Shown here: piece after piece, positions 7,148 to 15,448 of the stretch
How the letters are laid out: the number at the start of each line of letters is the position of its first letter
Position numbering within the stretch: position 1 is the first letter of the stretch
Source: JAVWGW01 sp036655915
GTDB lineage: Bacteria; Actinomycetota; Coriobacteriia; Coriobacteriales; Eggerthellaceae
Reading direction: 5' to 3'
Length of the DNA stretch: 27,450 nt
Assembly: GCA_036655915.1 (NCBI GenBank)
Contig: JAVVPE010000022.1
Location: 1 to 27,450 of the forward strand
The notes under the pieces: generated by a model
What the model was told of the DNA's origin: nothing
The model's input: the letters and a program-made list of their open reading frames with translations, nothing else
The model's database searches: none
Made by a program: the position numbers and the translations under genes

Positions 7148-8071
7148 TTAGAGCCACTTTTTCCGCTTGAAATAAATGAGCTCGACGCACACAAGCACCA
7201 GGCAGATGCCAATAATGACGAAGTAGGCTTCCGGTCGGTGCAGTTCGGGCATATTTTCAAAATTCATGCCATACCAGCTGGTTATCAGCGTAAGCGGCAC
7301 AAAGATGGTCGTTATCACCGTGAGCCACTGAATCGTCTTGTTCTGGCGGATATTGATTTGCGTTTGGTAGAGTTCGTGCAGCTGAAGGCTGTATTCTTTG
7401 ATGGTACCCGTGCGGTCGAACAGCCGGTCAGCGCGGCGGGCAAACAGCGCGAACAGATGGCGATCACCCGCTTCAATCAGGCCATTTTCGTTTTCTTCAA
7501 GGGTGGTGCCCATATCGGCCAACTGCTGGTAGTAATAGTCAAGCCGTAAAATCTTGCGGCGAATTTCTAAAATGCGCGCGTTGCTTATAGCGCCCGTTTG
7601 ATTAAGGATGCTCTCTTCGTCGCCCTCCATGCTGTCCTCGAAGGCTTCTAAGTAGGCGGCATCGTCTTTAATGAGATGCTCCATAAACTCGAAAAGGATG
7701 TGGGCAAGGGCAGGTTTGCGGCGGTTCTTGATTTCGACCAGTCTGTCCAAAATGGCGGTGCAGCTGGTGGTTTCGTCAACAAAAATCAGGCGTGTGCTGT
7801 CCATAAAAAAGCGGAAGGTAGCCGGCGCGCCAAGCAGGTCGTTTTTGTCGGGCAAGGCGAAGGCCCCTACAAATCCCGCTTCAAATACGTCGACGTGGCA
7901 CGAGGTTGTTTTGCTGAGGGCATCAAAAGCAACGAAGGCCTCAAACGTGGGCGCAATGCGGGCAGCGAATTCATCGGGGCTTACAACGGCCACATAGGGC
8001 GCCGGTGGCGGGGTGTCTTCGGTGTCGGCCAAGGGCTTAAGGGAATCCTCGATGCTATAACGCTTTGCCAT
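7148..8071 (-). CDS. corA: CorA-family magnesium/divalent cation transporter
   Basis: 307 residues. A long soluble, acidic N-terminal domain with helical character leads to two C-terminal membrane helices. The signature YGMN is at residues 267-270 (SWYGMNFENMP), directly after the first helix, and the protein ends in the basic KRKKWL tail usual for CorA. It forms a pentameric channel in the cytoplasmic membrane for Mg2+ and related ions. The ATG at 8071 has AGGAG a few bases upstream on the minus strand. It stands alone, convergent with the glycosylase gene and divergent from nfnA. The 66-bp gap at its 3' end shows no clear terminator. Confidence 0.95.
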   Translation of the reverse strand: MAKRYSIEDSLKPLADTEDTPPPAPYVAVVSPDEFAARIAPTFEAFVAFDALSKTTSCHVDVFEAGFVGAFALPDKNDLLGAPATFRFFMDSTRLIFVDETTSCTAILDRLVEIKNRRKPALAHILFEFMEHLIKDDAAYLEAFEDSMEGDEESILNQTGAISNARILEIRRKILRLDYYYQQLADMGTTLEENENGLIEAGDRHLFALFARRADRLFDRTGTIKEYSLQLHELYQTQINIRQNKTIQWLTVITTIFVPLTLITSWYGMNFENMPELHRPEAYFVIIGICLVLVCVELIYFKRKKWL

Positions 8072-8334
8072 ATCAATCTCCTAGCGCCGGGTGTTGGATG
8101 CTGGTTTTGGGATGAACGCTCTTGGTTGAAGTCTTGCAAAAATATGACGATGTTCTGCGAAAACACCGGAAATAACTCCAGCCTCGATTATAGGTGTTTC
8201 CGCATTTTCGGGTACTCCTTGGGCGCCTAAATTCGGCCATGCAGCTTTCTTTGCTAGGTGAAAAGCTTGCGACCAACAGAAAAGCCTTGCAAAAGGTGTC
8301 CATTCAGAGGAATCTCGGCACGCTTGCCCGCTCT

Positions 8335-8364
8335 TTGGGCGGCGAAACGGGGCAATGCTATAAA
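8335..8364 (+). promoter_or_regulatory. Candidate nfnA-nfnB-folC promoter
   Basis: An extended -10, TGC followed by TATAAA at 8359-8364, is paired with TTGGGC at 8335-8340 at an 18-bp spacing. It predicts a leader of about 80 nt that contains the hairpin at 8391-8425. Confidence 0.5.
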
Positions 8365-8390
8365 ATAGCGCAACAGCATATATCTTGTGC

Positions 8391-8425
8391 CCAGCAGCGC
8401 CGCAGATTACCAACGGTGCTGCTGG
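8391..8425 (+). promoter_or_regulatory. Strong stem-loop in the nfnA leader
   Basis: CCAGCAGCGCCG (8391-8402) pairs with CGGTGCTGCTGG (8414-8425), a 12-bp stem with one G-U wobble and an 11-nt loop. No T-run follows, so it is not a standard terminator. It ends 12 nt before the Shine-Dalgarno of nfnA and could influence mRNA stability or translation, or bind a protein. Confidence 0.6.
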
Positions 8426-8452
8426 CATCTTGAGGCGAAAAGGACAAAACTC

Positions 8453-9301
8453 GTGTATCCCATTCTCGAAGTGCAAGCTCTCAATGCCGAAGTGACGCGC
8501 ATGGTCGTTGCGGCTCCTGAAATTGCGGCGAAAATTCAGCCGGGACAATTCATCATGTTGCGTATCGACGAAGTGGGCGAACGCATTCCCTTAACCATGA
8601 ACGATTGCGATCCGCAGGCGGGTACCATCACCCTTATTTTTCAGGCGGTAGGTGCAACCACGCTGCAGCTTGCCCGGATGAAGGCGGGTGATAGCTTGCT
8701 GGATTTTGCGGGTCCCTTGGGCAATCCCACCGCGCTTGCGGGTGCGCAGCGCGTGTGCGTTATCGGCGGCGGCTTGGGCACGGCAATCGCGTACCCGCAG
8801 GCCAAGTGGCTGTTTGAAAAAGGCTGCGAAGTCGATGTCATCACGGGCTTCAGAAACGTCGATCTTGTATTGCTTGAAGAAGAAATCGCCGCGCATTCCA
8901 CGCGCCAGATCATCATGACCGACGATGGATCAAACGGCAACAAAGGCCTGGTCACCCAGGCGCTGCAGGCACGCATTGACGAAGGTGCCAACTATGATTT
9001 GGTGTTGGCGGTGGGCCCGGTCATCATGATGAAATTTGTTGCGGCCACCACGAAACCTTACGGCATAAAAACGCTCGTTTCCATGAACCCGCTCATGATC
9101 GACGGTACCGGTATGTGCGGTGGCTGTCGCGTGAAGGTGGGCGACGAATATCTGCACGCCTGCGTCGATGGCCCCGATTTCGATGGTCACTTGGTCGATT
9201 TTGACGATGCCATGCGCCGCGGCGTGCACTATCGCGCGTTTGAAGCGCAGGCAAAGCAGGCCGCCGAAGGGCGCGCGTGCAACGCAGGGAAGGGGGAATA
9301 A
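8453..9301 (+). CDS. nfnA: Nfn-type transhydrogenase small subunit (FAD/NAD and [2Fe-2S] protein)
   Basis: 282 residues from GTG 8453, chosen because AAAAGGA lies at 8438-8444; an upstream in-frame ATG at 8387 falls in the leader hairpin. It belongs to the PyrK/SudB-like ferredoxin-reductase fold. The FAD segment has GERIPLTMND near 42, the NAD segment VCVIGGGLGTA near 101, and the C-terminal cluster site has C222, C225 and C237 in MCGGCRV and HACVDGPDFDGH. Aspartate 217 may be the fourth ligand, as I recall for Nfn enzymes. With the next gene it should form NADH-dependent reduced ferredoxin:NADP oxidoreductase, which couples ferredoxin and NADH oxidation to NADPH by electron bifurcation. Annotation pipelines often call it sulfide/dihydroorotate dehydrogenase-like. 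Confidence 0.85.
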   Translation: MYPILEVQALNAEVTRMVVAAPEIAAKIQPGQFIMLRIDEVGERIPLTMNDCDPQAGTITLIFQAVGATTLQLARMKAGDSLLDFAGPLGNPTALAGAQRVCVIGGGLGTAIAYPQAKWLFEKGCEVDVITGFRNVDLVLLEEEIAAHSTRQIIMTDDGSNGNKGLVTQALQARIDEGANYDLVLAVGPVIMMKFVAATTKPYGIKTLVSMNPLMIDGTGMCGGCRVKVGDEYLHACVDGPDFDGHLVDFDDAMRRGVHYRAFEAQAKQAAEGRACNAGKGE

Positions 9302-9303
9302 TC

Positions 9304-10743
9304 ATGGCGAAGGCGAACATGCAGAAGGTAAAAACTCCCATGACCGAACTTGACCCGGCGCTGCGTGCCACAAATTTTGAGGAAGTGTCGTGCGGCTACA
9401 CCGAACAAGAGGCCATAAACGAAGCCAAGCGCTGCATCCATTGCCCTAAGGCACCCTGCGTTTCGGGTTGCCCGGTGGGCGTTCCCATCCCGCAATTCAT
9501 TCATGAAGTGGGCGAAGGCAACTTTGCGCGCGCCTACGCCATGGTGAAAAACACGAATACACTGCCCGCCATCTGTGGACGCGTGTGTCCGCAAGAACAT
9601 CAGTGTGAGGGTGTGTGCACGCGCGGCAACAACGGCGAACCGGTGGCCATCGGCCATTTGGAGCGCTTTGTGGCCGATTGGGCATTTGAGCATCCGCAGC
9701 AAGCCGCCCAGGCACTGGCGGCAGTACAGGCCGAAGATGAAAGCATGGCGGCTGTGGCAGGGCTTGCGGGCAAGCGCGTCGCGGTGGTAGGTTCTGGCCC
9801 CGCATCGCTCACCTGCGCGGGTGAACTGGCAAAACGCGGTGTTTCTGTAACGGTATTTGAAGCGCTGCACAAGGTGGGCGGCGTGCTTACCTACGGCATT
9901 CCTGAATTTCGCCTTCCGAAAGATTTGGTGGCACGCGAGGTTGCGGCCATCGAAGGCATGGGTGTGAAGTTTAAGCTTAATGCGCTTATCGGCAAGCTGT
10001 TCAGCATCGAAGAATTAAAGGATGAACAGGGATTTGACGCGGTATTTGTAGGGACGGGCGCGGGCTTGCCCAGCTATTTGGGCATCGAAGGCGAAGGCCT
10101 CAACGGCACGATGGTGGCCAGTGAGCTTTTGACGCGCGTGAACCTGATGAAGGCCTACCAGTTTCCCACCTATGCAACGCCGATTTATGCGGGTACGCAT
10201 TGCGTTGTTGTCGGCGGAGGTAATGTGGCCATGGATGCCGCCCGCACGGCGCGACGTTTGGGCGCCGAAGTGACGGTGGTGTATCGCCGCAGCAGGGAAG
10301 AAATGCCCGCGCGTGCCGAAGAGATTCACCATGCCGAACAGGAAGGCATCGTGTTTCAGCTGCTCACCAATCCGGTGCGTGCACGGGGCAACGAAGAAGG
10401 TTGGGTTGCGGGCTTGGAATGCGTGCGCATGGAATTGGGCGAGCCCGATGCCAGCGGGCGCCGTCGTCCTATCGAAGTGCCCGATTCTGCCTTCACCATC
10501 GACATCGATATGCTGGTGGTTGCCGTGGGGTCGAAAACAAATCCGCTGGTGGCAACGACTACCCCGGGGCTGCAAACCACGGCGCGCAACCTGATTGTGG
10601 CCGATGACGCCACCTGTGCCACTTCTGTTGCCGGCGTGTATGCGGGTGGCGATGTGGTGATAGGTGCCGCAACGGTGATTTTGGCGATGGGCGCGGGCAA
10701 GCGTGCGGCTGCGGGCATCGTGGATTACCTGAAAGCGCTGTGA
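9304..10743 (+). CDS. nfnB: Nfn-type transhydrogenase large subunit (GltD-like, NADPH-binding)
   Basis: 479 residues from ATG 9304, two bases after the nfnA stop and behind AAGGGGG. The N-terminal domain carries two [4Fe-4S] sites: C44, C47, C52 and C56 (CIHCPKAPCVSGCP), and C91, C95, C101 and C105 (CGRVCPQEHQCEGVC). The FAD dinucleotide fold follows (VVGSGPAS, residues 162-168, then GGVLTYGIPEFRLPK). A second, NADPH-binding fold has VVGGGNVAMDAARTA and YRRSREEMPAR, and the C-terminal GVYAGGDV is the usual FAD contact. Alone this could be a glutamate synthase small subunit. The adjacent nfnA-type gene and the absence of a glutamate synthase large subunit make the bifurcating Nfn complex the better call. 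Confidence 0.87.
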   Translation: MAKANMQKVKTPMTELDPALRATNFEEVSCGYTEQEAINEAKRCIHCPKAPCVSGCPVGVPIPQFIHEVGEGNFARAYAMVKNTNTLPAICGRVCPQEHQCEGVCTRGNNGEPVAIGHLERFVADWAFEHPQQAAQALAAVQAEDESMAAVAGLAGKRVAVVGSGPASLTCAGELAKRGVSVTVFEALHKVGGVLTYGIPEFRLPKDLVAREVAAIEGMGVKFKLNALIGKLFSIEELKDEQGFDAVFVGTGAGLPSYLGIEGEGLNGTMVASELLTRVNLMKAYQFPTYATPIYAGTHCVVVGGGNVAMDAARTARRLGAEVTVVYRRSREEMPARAEEIHHAEQEGIVFQLLTNPVRARGNEEGWVAGLECVRMELGEPDASGRRRPIEVPDSAFTIDIDMLVVAVGSKTNPLVATTTPGLQTTARNLIVADDATCATSVAGVYAGGDVVIGAATVILAMGAGKRAAAGIVDYLKAL

Positions 10744-12065
10744 CGGTGCCGTCTTTTGCCGGTAGCGACACTGCTGCATTTGACCCGGTAGCCTACATAA
10801 ACAGCCCGCGCTGGATGGATTCTCGGCTGGGGCTTGAACGCATAGCTGAGCTGCTGGATTTGTTGGGAAACCCCCAGCAATCCCTGCGCTTCGTGCACGT
10901 TGCGGGAACGAACGGCAAGGGATCGACCTGTGCCTTCTTGGCGCAGATTTTGCAGGAAGCGGGCTATAAAACGGGGCTGTTCACCAGCCCCTATATCATT
11001 TCCTTTGAAGAGCGCATCCGTATTGATGGCGCTAATATTTCTCCGGTCGATCTGGTGGATGTGACTCTGAGCGTCAAGCAAGCGGCCGAAGCGATGGCTG
11101 ATCATCCCACCGAATTTGAACTGATGACGGCGGTGGCGCTGCTCCACTTTGCGCAGCAGCGTTGCGACATCGTGGTGCTTGAAGTGGGCTTGGGCGGCCG
11201 GCTTGATTCCACCAACGTGATTGATGCCCCTGAAGTATGCGTGATTGCTTCGATTGCGCTTGATCACACGGCTTATTTGGGCACCACACTTGCCGCGATT
11301 GCCGGCGAAAAGGCCGGCATCATCAAACGCGGCGTGCCCGTGGTTTCTTGGCCACAGGAACAATCGGCGGGGCAGGTTATACAGGCCTGCGCCGCGCAGC
11401 AGGAAGCGGTGGTGTATACTCCCGATTTTTCGCAGCTTGTGGTTCAATCGGTGGCAACGCAGGAAAACCCCCGCTACCGCTTTAGTTACAAAAGCTACCT
11501 TGACCTGGAAATTCAGCTTATGGGCAGCTATCAGCCCTACAATGCCGTGCTTGCCGTGGAAGCGGTGGAGGTGTTGCGCGATCGGGGTTGGGGTATTTCT
11601 GCTGCGGCACTGCGCGCGGGTTTGGCGCACACGCAGTGGCCGGGGCGCTTTGAAATCGTAGCAAGCAATCCGACCTTTATCGTCGATGGTGGGCACAATC
11701 CCCAGGGTGCGTGCGCCTTGGCGGATTCTTTGCGAGCAAGCTTTCCCGCTGCGCGTCCCGTATTCATTATCGGTGTGCTTGCCGATAAAGATTATCCTGA
11801 AATGCTTGAAGCCATCATGCCTTTGGGCAGCGCTTTTATAGCTATCACCCCCGATAACCCGCGTGCCCTTCCCGCCGAAGCGCTGGCACGTGCCCTTCGC
11901 TGGACGGCGCAAGATATGCTGGGGTGCAGCGCCTGCAAGCACATCTACGCCGCGCCCACCATGGCCGCCGCTGTTGCCCAAGCCCGCGAAATCGCCGGCA
12001 CAAAGGGCCTGGTGTGCGCCTTCGGCAGCCTCTATTCCATCGCCGGCATAAAAGCGGCCCTGTAA
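10740..12065 (+). CDS. folC: Folylpolyglutamate synthase / dihydrofolate synthase
   Basis: 441 residues. It adds glutamate to (dihydro)folates and may also join dihydropteroate to glutamate. A Mur-ligase-type ATP site HVAGTNGKGST (P-loop about residues 56-63) is followed by GLFTSPYI, the VVLEVGLGGRLDSTN segment, ALDHTAYLG, GEKAGIIK, and in the C-terminal domain WPGRFE and VDGGHNP. The GTG at 10740 overlaps the nfnB stop by four bases (GTGA) with no clear Shine-Dalgarno, so translation is probably coupled to nfnB. A later GTG at 10746 is possible. The pairing with nfnAB is unusual; a link through NADPH-dependent folate metabolism is only conjecture. Confidence 0.95.
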   Translation: MTVPSFAGSDTAAFDPVAYINSPRWMDSRLGLERIAELLDLLGNPQQSLRFVHVAGTNGKGSTCAFLAQILQEAGYKTGLFTSPYIISFEERIRIDGANISPVDLVDVTLSVKQAAEAMADHPTEFELMTAVALLHFAQQRCDIVVLEVGLGGRLDSTNVIDAPEVCVIASIALDHTAYLGTTLAAIAGEKAGIIKRGVPVVSWPQEQSAGQVIQACAAQQEAVVYTPDFSQLVVQSVATQENPRYRFSYKSYLDLEIQLMGSYQPYNAVLAVEAVEVLRDRGWGISAAALRAGLAHTQWPGRFEIVASNPTFIVDGGHNPQGACALADSLRASFPAARPVFIIGVLADKDYPEMLEAIMPLGSAFIAITPDNPRALPAEALARALRWTAQDMLGCSACKHIYAAPTMAAAVAQAREIAGTKGLVCAFGSLYSIAGIKAAL

Positions 12066-12111
12066 CTTACCCAAACCCCGCCCAACTCTCCCAAAATTCC
12101 TGCAGCAAATG

Positions 12112-12180
12112 CAAACGCCCCTCGACGTGGGGTCCGAGGGGGCGTTTGTGTTGCCGGCAGGCGGGGGAGCCTTCTGCCGG
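12112..12180. terminator. Terminator region between convergent folC and ydhV
   Basis: CAAACGCCCC (12112-12121) pairs with GGGGCGTTTG (12139-12148), a perfect 10-bp stem that has T-rich sequence after it on each strand but no long T-run. A second hairpin, CCGGCAG (12154-12160) with CTGCCGG (12174-12180), follows. Both lie between the two convergent stops, so together they can end transcription from both directions. Confidence 0.65.
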
Positions 12181-12194
12181 GTGAAGCGTGGTGT

Positions 12195-14315
12195 TTAGGG
12201 CAGCAGGTTGAGTGACTGCATTTCCTGCTTCACATCGTCCATTTCGCCCAAGGCGTCAAGGCAGGCCGCGGTCGGGCAGCCCTTATCGGCATCCCAGCCA
12301 AAGCGCTGGTACACCATGGTCAGCGCGGTTTTGTAATCCTCGCGGTCCATCTTGTCGGTGCCTTCGGTGAATACCGGAATATCGGGATCCTTCGTAAACG
12401 CCCACTCGGTGATAACGTCGTGCTGGCCGCGCAGGTCGTTGGTGCCCATGCCGCGTACGGTGTTGCAGCGTTGCAGCGTCATGACGCGGGCAGCGGCGTT
12501 ATACAAATCGTCGGTGGTTACATCTTCGCCGGTGACGGCCTTGAAAAACTTCGCTTCCAAATCCAGGTCGCCGCGGTAATCGCGTGCCTTTGTGGGGCTC
12601 ATGGTCATCGGCCACACCCAGTTGCACAGCGTCAAGCTGTCATGCAGCACGTCGGTCACGATGGACCACCAGCAGAAGTTCGCCTTGTGTTCGTTCATGG
12701 GCGTGTAGCTTTTGTCCGGCGTGATGGCATCTTCGCCACCCCACACTTCAGCGGCAATCTGCTTCTTGATTTCAATCGGCAAGCCGCAGCCCTGGAAGTT
12801 GACGGCGGAATGAATCATGTCGTCGCGGTTGAACATCTGGTTGTAAACGGCGCCCACTTGTCCGAAGCACTCGATGGAGTGATGCACGGGCCAGCCGCGA
12901 TAGTTGACCAGCGTCGAAGCCTTGTTGTCAAACCATTTCTGCTCGCCCCAGCGCTCGCACCAGACCAAAGGTCCGTGGCCAAGGTAGGAAATTTCATATT
13001 TGTTGGAAGCGATCTTCGTCAGAATTTCAATCATGACGGTGGGGTCGCGACGCGAAACATCAAATTTACCCCAGTCGATGGAAGCATATTCTTCTGCGGG
13101 CAGCACGCGCTTGAACACGCCCTTGGTGTGGCAGTAGGCAATGTCGCGATACAGCTGCGCATAGTTGCACCATAAACCCAGTTCATCCATCGTGTTGGCG
13201 GTAGTGGTATCCCACACAACGGAAAGGTCGCCCTCTTCTTTCAAGCCCATCTTCAACATGGGTTCCATATAAACGCTTACGGGGAAGTTGGCGGCGCAGG
13301 TGTTGCCGGCGATTTCAAAGCCGGTGTTCTTGCCGGTTTCTTCCACGCGCAAATCGGAATAGCAGTGAATCGGGCAGCTGTGGCAGCCATCCATCTTAAT
13401 GGTGTACTTTTCAGCAGCTGGGCCCAAGTCCTTGGTGGCCTTCATGCAGCGATAGCCCACCGTGTTAAGCTCGCCGGGCTTCGGTTCGCCCAGCTCGATC
13501 GGTCCGCCTTCGGCAGCAGCCCAAAACAGGCCATTGCGGGCGGTCCAACGCGAACCCTTGTCGTAGTATTCCGCCCATTCTTGCTGGGTGGAAGGCACAA
13601 CGTGGTTGTTGTTCGATCCGATAATTTCACGCAGCATGTAATCGGAAAGCTCGGCCACGGCCTGCGGATCTTTCACGTTCACCGATCCGTCGCCTTCCAC
13701 AACAAGCGCCTTGCACATTTTTGAACCCATGACGGCACCCACGCCCGCACCGGCGGAATGGTTGCGCGAATTGATGATAACGGCGTAGGGGGTTTGCGCT
13801 TCGCCGGCAGGTCCGATGGTGGCCACGCAGGCTTTCGTGCTTTCTTTGCGGCACAGCGCTTCGGTGGCTTCGCGGGTGCCTAAGCCCCAGATGCCCTTGG
13901 CGTCTTTGATTTCAACCTTATCATTTTTAATGTTGATATACACCGGGTGGTCGGATTTGCCTTCAACCACAACGGCGTCGTGGCCGGAAAGCTTGATCTT
14001 GGCACCGATCATGCCGCCGCAGTGGGCGTCGATGACCAGGTGGTCTTTCGTGAAGGTGGAAAGGCTGCAAATGGTGGTGCGCCCAGCCAAGGGGGTGCCC
14101 GAGGCGGTCAGCGGACCCACGGCAAAAATAACCTTGTTTTCCGCCGCGAGCGGATTGGTTCCGGCAGGAACTTCATCATACATAATCTTGTTCGCCAGAC
14201 CCATGCCGCCAATATATGCTTTGTAGGGTTCGGTGGGTTCGGTGGTGATTGCACCCGTCGTCAAATTGACGCGGAGTATCTTTCCAGCCCAGCCGTACGA
14301 CTTTACGTCAGCCAT
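12195..14315 (-). CDS. ydhV: Aldehyde:ferredoxin oxidoreductase family protein, YdhV type
   Basis: 706 residues from ATG 14315; GGGAGAAG just upstream decides it over an in-frame TTG at 14330. This is the tungsten/molybdenum bis-pterin AOR family. N-terminal pterin-binding segments GPLTASGTPLAGR (67-79), DAHCGGMIGAK and NSRNHSAGAGVGAVMGSK are present. The [4Fe-4S] ligands are C311, C314 and C318 (CHSCPIHC) and C564 (LTLCNWVWP). Segments such as NNNHVVPST, GLFWAAAEGGPIE, KGVFKRVLPAEEY and PVFTEGTDKMDR resemble E. coli YdhV as I remember it, rather than archaeal AOR. No signal peptide is seen. It is divergent from a YdhY homologue, its partner in the E. coli ydhYVWXUT operon. The reaction of YdhV proteins is, to my knowledge, unestablished. 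Confidence 0.93.
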   Translation of the reverse strand: MADVKSYGWAGKILRVNLTTGAITTEPTEPYKAYIGGMGLANKIMYDEVPAGTNPLAAENKVIFAVGPLTASGTPLAGRTTICSLSTFTKDHLVIDAHCGGMIGAKIKLSGHDAVVVEGKSDHPVYINIKNDKVEIKDAKGIWGLGTREATEALCRKESTKACVATIGPAGEAQTPYAVIINSRNHSAGAGVGAVMGSKMCKALVVEGDGSVNVKDPQAVAELSDYMLREIIGSNNNHVVPSTQQEWAEYYDKGSRWTARNGLFWAAAEGGPIELGEPKPGELNTVGYRCMKATKDLGPAAEKYTIKMDGCHSCPIHCYSDLRVEETGKNTGFEIAGNTCAANFPVSVYMEPMLKMGLKEEGDLSVVWDTTTANTMDELGLWCNYAQLYRDIAYCHTKGVFKRVLPAEEYASIDWGKFDVSRRDPTVMIEILTKIASNKYEISYLGHGPLVWCERWGEQKWFDNKASTLVNYRGWPVHHSIECFGQVGAVYNQMFNRDDMIHSAVNFQGCGLPIEIKKQIAAEVWGGEDAITPDKSYTPMNEHKANFCWWSIVTDVLHDSLTLCNWVWPMTMSPTKARDYRGDLDLEAKFFKAVTGEDVTTDDLYNAAARVMTLQRCNTVRGMGTNDLRGQHDVITEWAFTKDPDIPVFTEGTDKMDREDYKTALTMVYQRFGWDADKGCPTAACLDALGEMDDVKQEMQSLNLLP

Positions 14316-14646
14316 GTTTTCTTCTCCCAATCTCTCAAAGTCATTACGTGTTGTGTGAGACTTCGGCGGATAGAGAAGCAGCGCGGGTGACCTTTCGTCG
14401 CGTTCCAGTATGCAAAGCCCCCCTTCCCCGCCATCCCCTCTTTAAGGGTAATTCGCCCATTTCGCCCTTTTATCCCGAAAGAGGGTATACGGAAACAGGG
14501 CGCGATTTCACAATGGTCACGTTGTGTGAGAAGGGGATAGTGAACGTGTCGGTTTTACCCGTGCCGCTTCGGAAAAGGCAGCACGTGGGGTTTCAAAACG
14601 AACACCATAAGACTCACGGACGAGAAAGTGAGGGGGGAGTACTAGG
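14316..14646. promoter_or_regulatory. Divergent control region between ydhV and ydhY
   Basis: 331 bp without a gene. For ydhV, a minus-strand pair TTGTGA (14508-14513) and TATACC (14484-14489) at 18 bp is a weak promoter candidate. The repeat GTTGTGTGAGA occurs at 14350-14360 and 14521-14531; the second copy forms a dyad with CACAA at 14509-14513 (spacer 8). A longer inverted repeat CCCTCTTT (14436-14443) / AAAGAGGG (14478-14485) covers the middle. I find no convincing promoter for ydhY. The arrangement suggests control of both genes by shared regulators bound here, but no regulator gene is in the window. Confidence 0.4.
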
Positions 14647-15393
14647 ATGACAGATAACAATCTGCAAGAGAACACTTCCGCGCAGGAACAAAGCCAAAAG
14701 GTAGCTGCGGAAGCATCCACTACTGATTCCACCAATACCGGATCCACCAAAAAAACCGTAACGCGTCGCCAGGTTTTGGCGATGGCAGGCTGCGGCGTTG
14801 GCGGCTTGGTCATCGGCGGCGTACTGGCAAAGTGGGGCATCGTTGAAAATTCGATCGCTTCCGGGCGCATCGCAATTCGCACGACGCCCACCAAAATGAT
14901 CGTGACCGATCGTGCCCGCTGTTCGGGTTGCCAGCGTTGCGAGATGATGTGCACGCTGAAAAACGATGGCCGTGTGTGCCAAAATATTGCCCGCGTACGC
15001 GTCTGGCCAAACTATCAATATGGTCACAGCGTCGATACCATGGATGGCATCTACAATGATTGCCAATTCACCATCGAAAGCTGCAAGCAATGTGAAGATC
15101 CTGAGTGCATGAAATATTGCCCCGTGCATGCTATTTATTCCGACGAAAAAACGGGCGCACGCACCGTCGACGCCACCAAGTGCATCGGCTGCGGTATGTG
15201 CCACATGGCCTGCCCGTGGAATATGCCCGTCATCGATACCGAAACCGGCGTTTCCACCAAATGCATCGCCTGCGGCCGCTGCGCCGAACAATGCCCCAAC
15301 GGTGCCATCAAGTTCATCGATTGGAAAGATATCGCCGATGAAGTGATTGCCAAGGGTCTTGTTTCGACGGTAAACGCCCCGTCGCTCGCCTAA
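14647..15393 (+). CDS. ydhY: YdhY-type ferredoxin-like protein with twin-arginine signal
   Basis: 248 residues with four [4Fe-4S] motifs: C92, C95, C98 and C102; C146, C149, C154 and C158; C179, C182, C185 and C189; C206, C209, C212 and C216. Phrases such as ARCSGCQRCEMMC and the late FIDWKDI match E. coli YdhY as I remember it (ARCTGCHRCE and IIEWKDI). A twin-arginine signal TRRQVLAMAG (RR at 40-41) with a hydrophobic stretch follows an unusually long, polar N-terminus of about 38 residues rich in Ser, Thr and Gln. There is no obvious AxA cleavage site, so it may stay as a membrane anchor. ATG 14647 has AGGGGGGAG at 14631-14639. It probably carries electrons to or from the divergent YdhV protein. 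Confidence 0.9.
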   Translation: MTDNNLQENTSAQEQSQKVAAEASTTDSTNTGSTKKTVTRRQVLAMAGCGVGGLVIGGVLAKWGIVENSIASGRIAIRTTPTKMIVTDRARCSGCQRCEMMCTLKNDGRVCQNIARVRVWPNYQYGHSVDTMDGIYNDCQFTIESCKQCEDPECMKYCPVHAIYSDEKTGARTVDATKCIGCGMCHMACPWNMPVIDTETGVSTKCIACGRCAEQCPNGAIKFIDWKDIADEVIAKGLVSTVNAPSLA

Positions 15394-15448
15394 GTTTCAA
15401 GGAATTTCTCATGGCTTTATATAAGGTAACAAGGAAGGAGGGATAACG

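Larger units (their letters stand above)
8072..8452. other. Divergent intergenic region between corA and nfnA
   Basis: 381 bp with no convincing gene. It holds a corA -10 candidate (minus-strand TATAAT at 8187-8192, no good -35). That candidate is flanked by an inverted repeat AAACACC (8161-8167) / GGTGTTT (8193-8199) that might be an operator. It also holds the nfnA promoter (8335-8364) and the leader hairpin (8391-8425). I see nothing in the stretch 8200-8330. Confidence 0.5.

Noticed and set aside
8194..8433. 79-codon plus-strand frame in the corA-nfnA gap
   Set aside because: No ribosome-binding site, overlaps the nfnA promoter and hairpin, and the product resembles no family known to me.
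9304..10743. Call as glutamate synthase small subunit (gltD)
   Set aside because: The fold is the same, but no large subunit is present and the adjacent gene is an Nfn-type small subunit, so the bifurcating transhydrogenase is preferred.
10725..12074. 449-codon minus-strand open frame over folC
   Set aside because: It mirrors folC almost exactly, lacks a good start site, and the plus strand encodes recognisable FolC motifs.
12420..13175. 251-codon plus-strand frame antisense to ydhV
   Set aside because: It lies wholly inside the AOR-family gene, whose metal and pterin motifs are intact. There is no ribosome-binding site of note.
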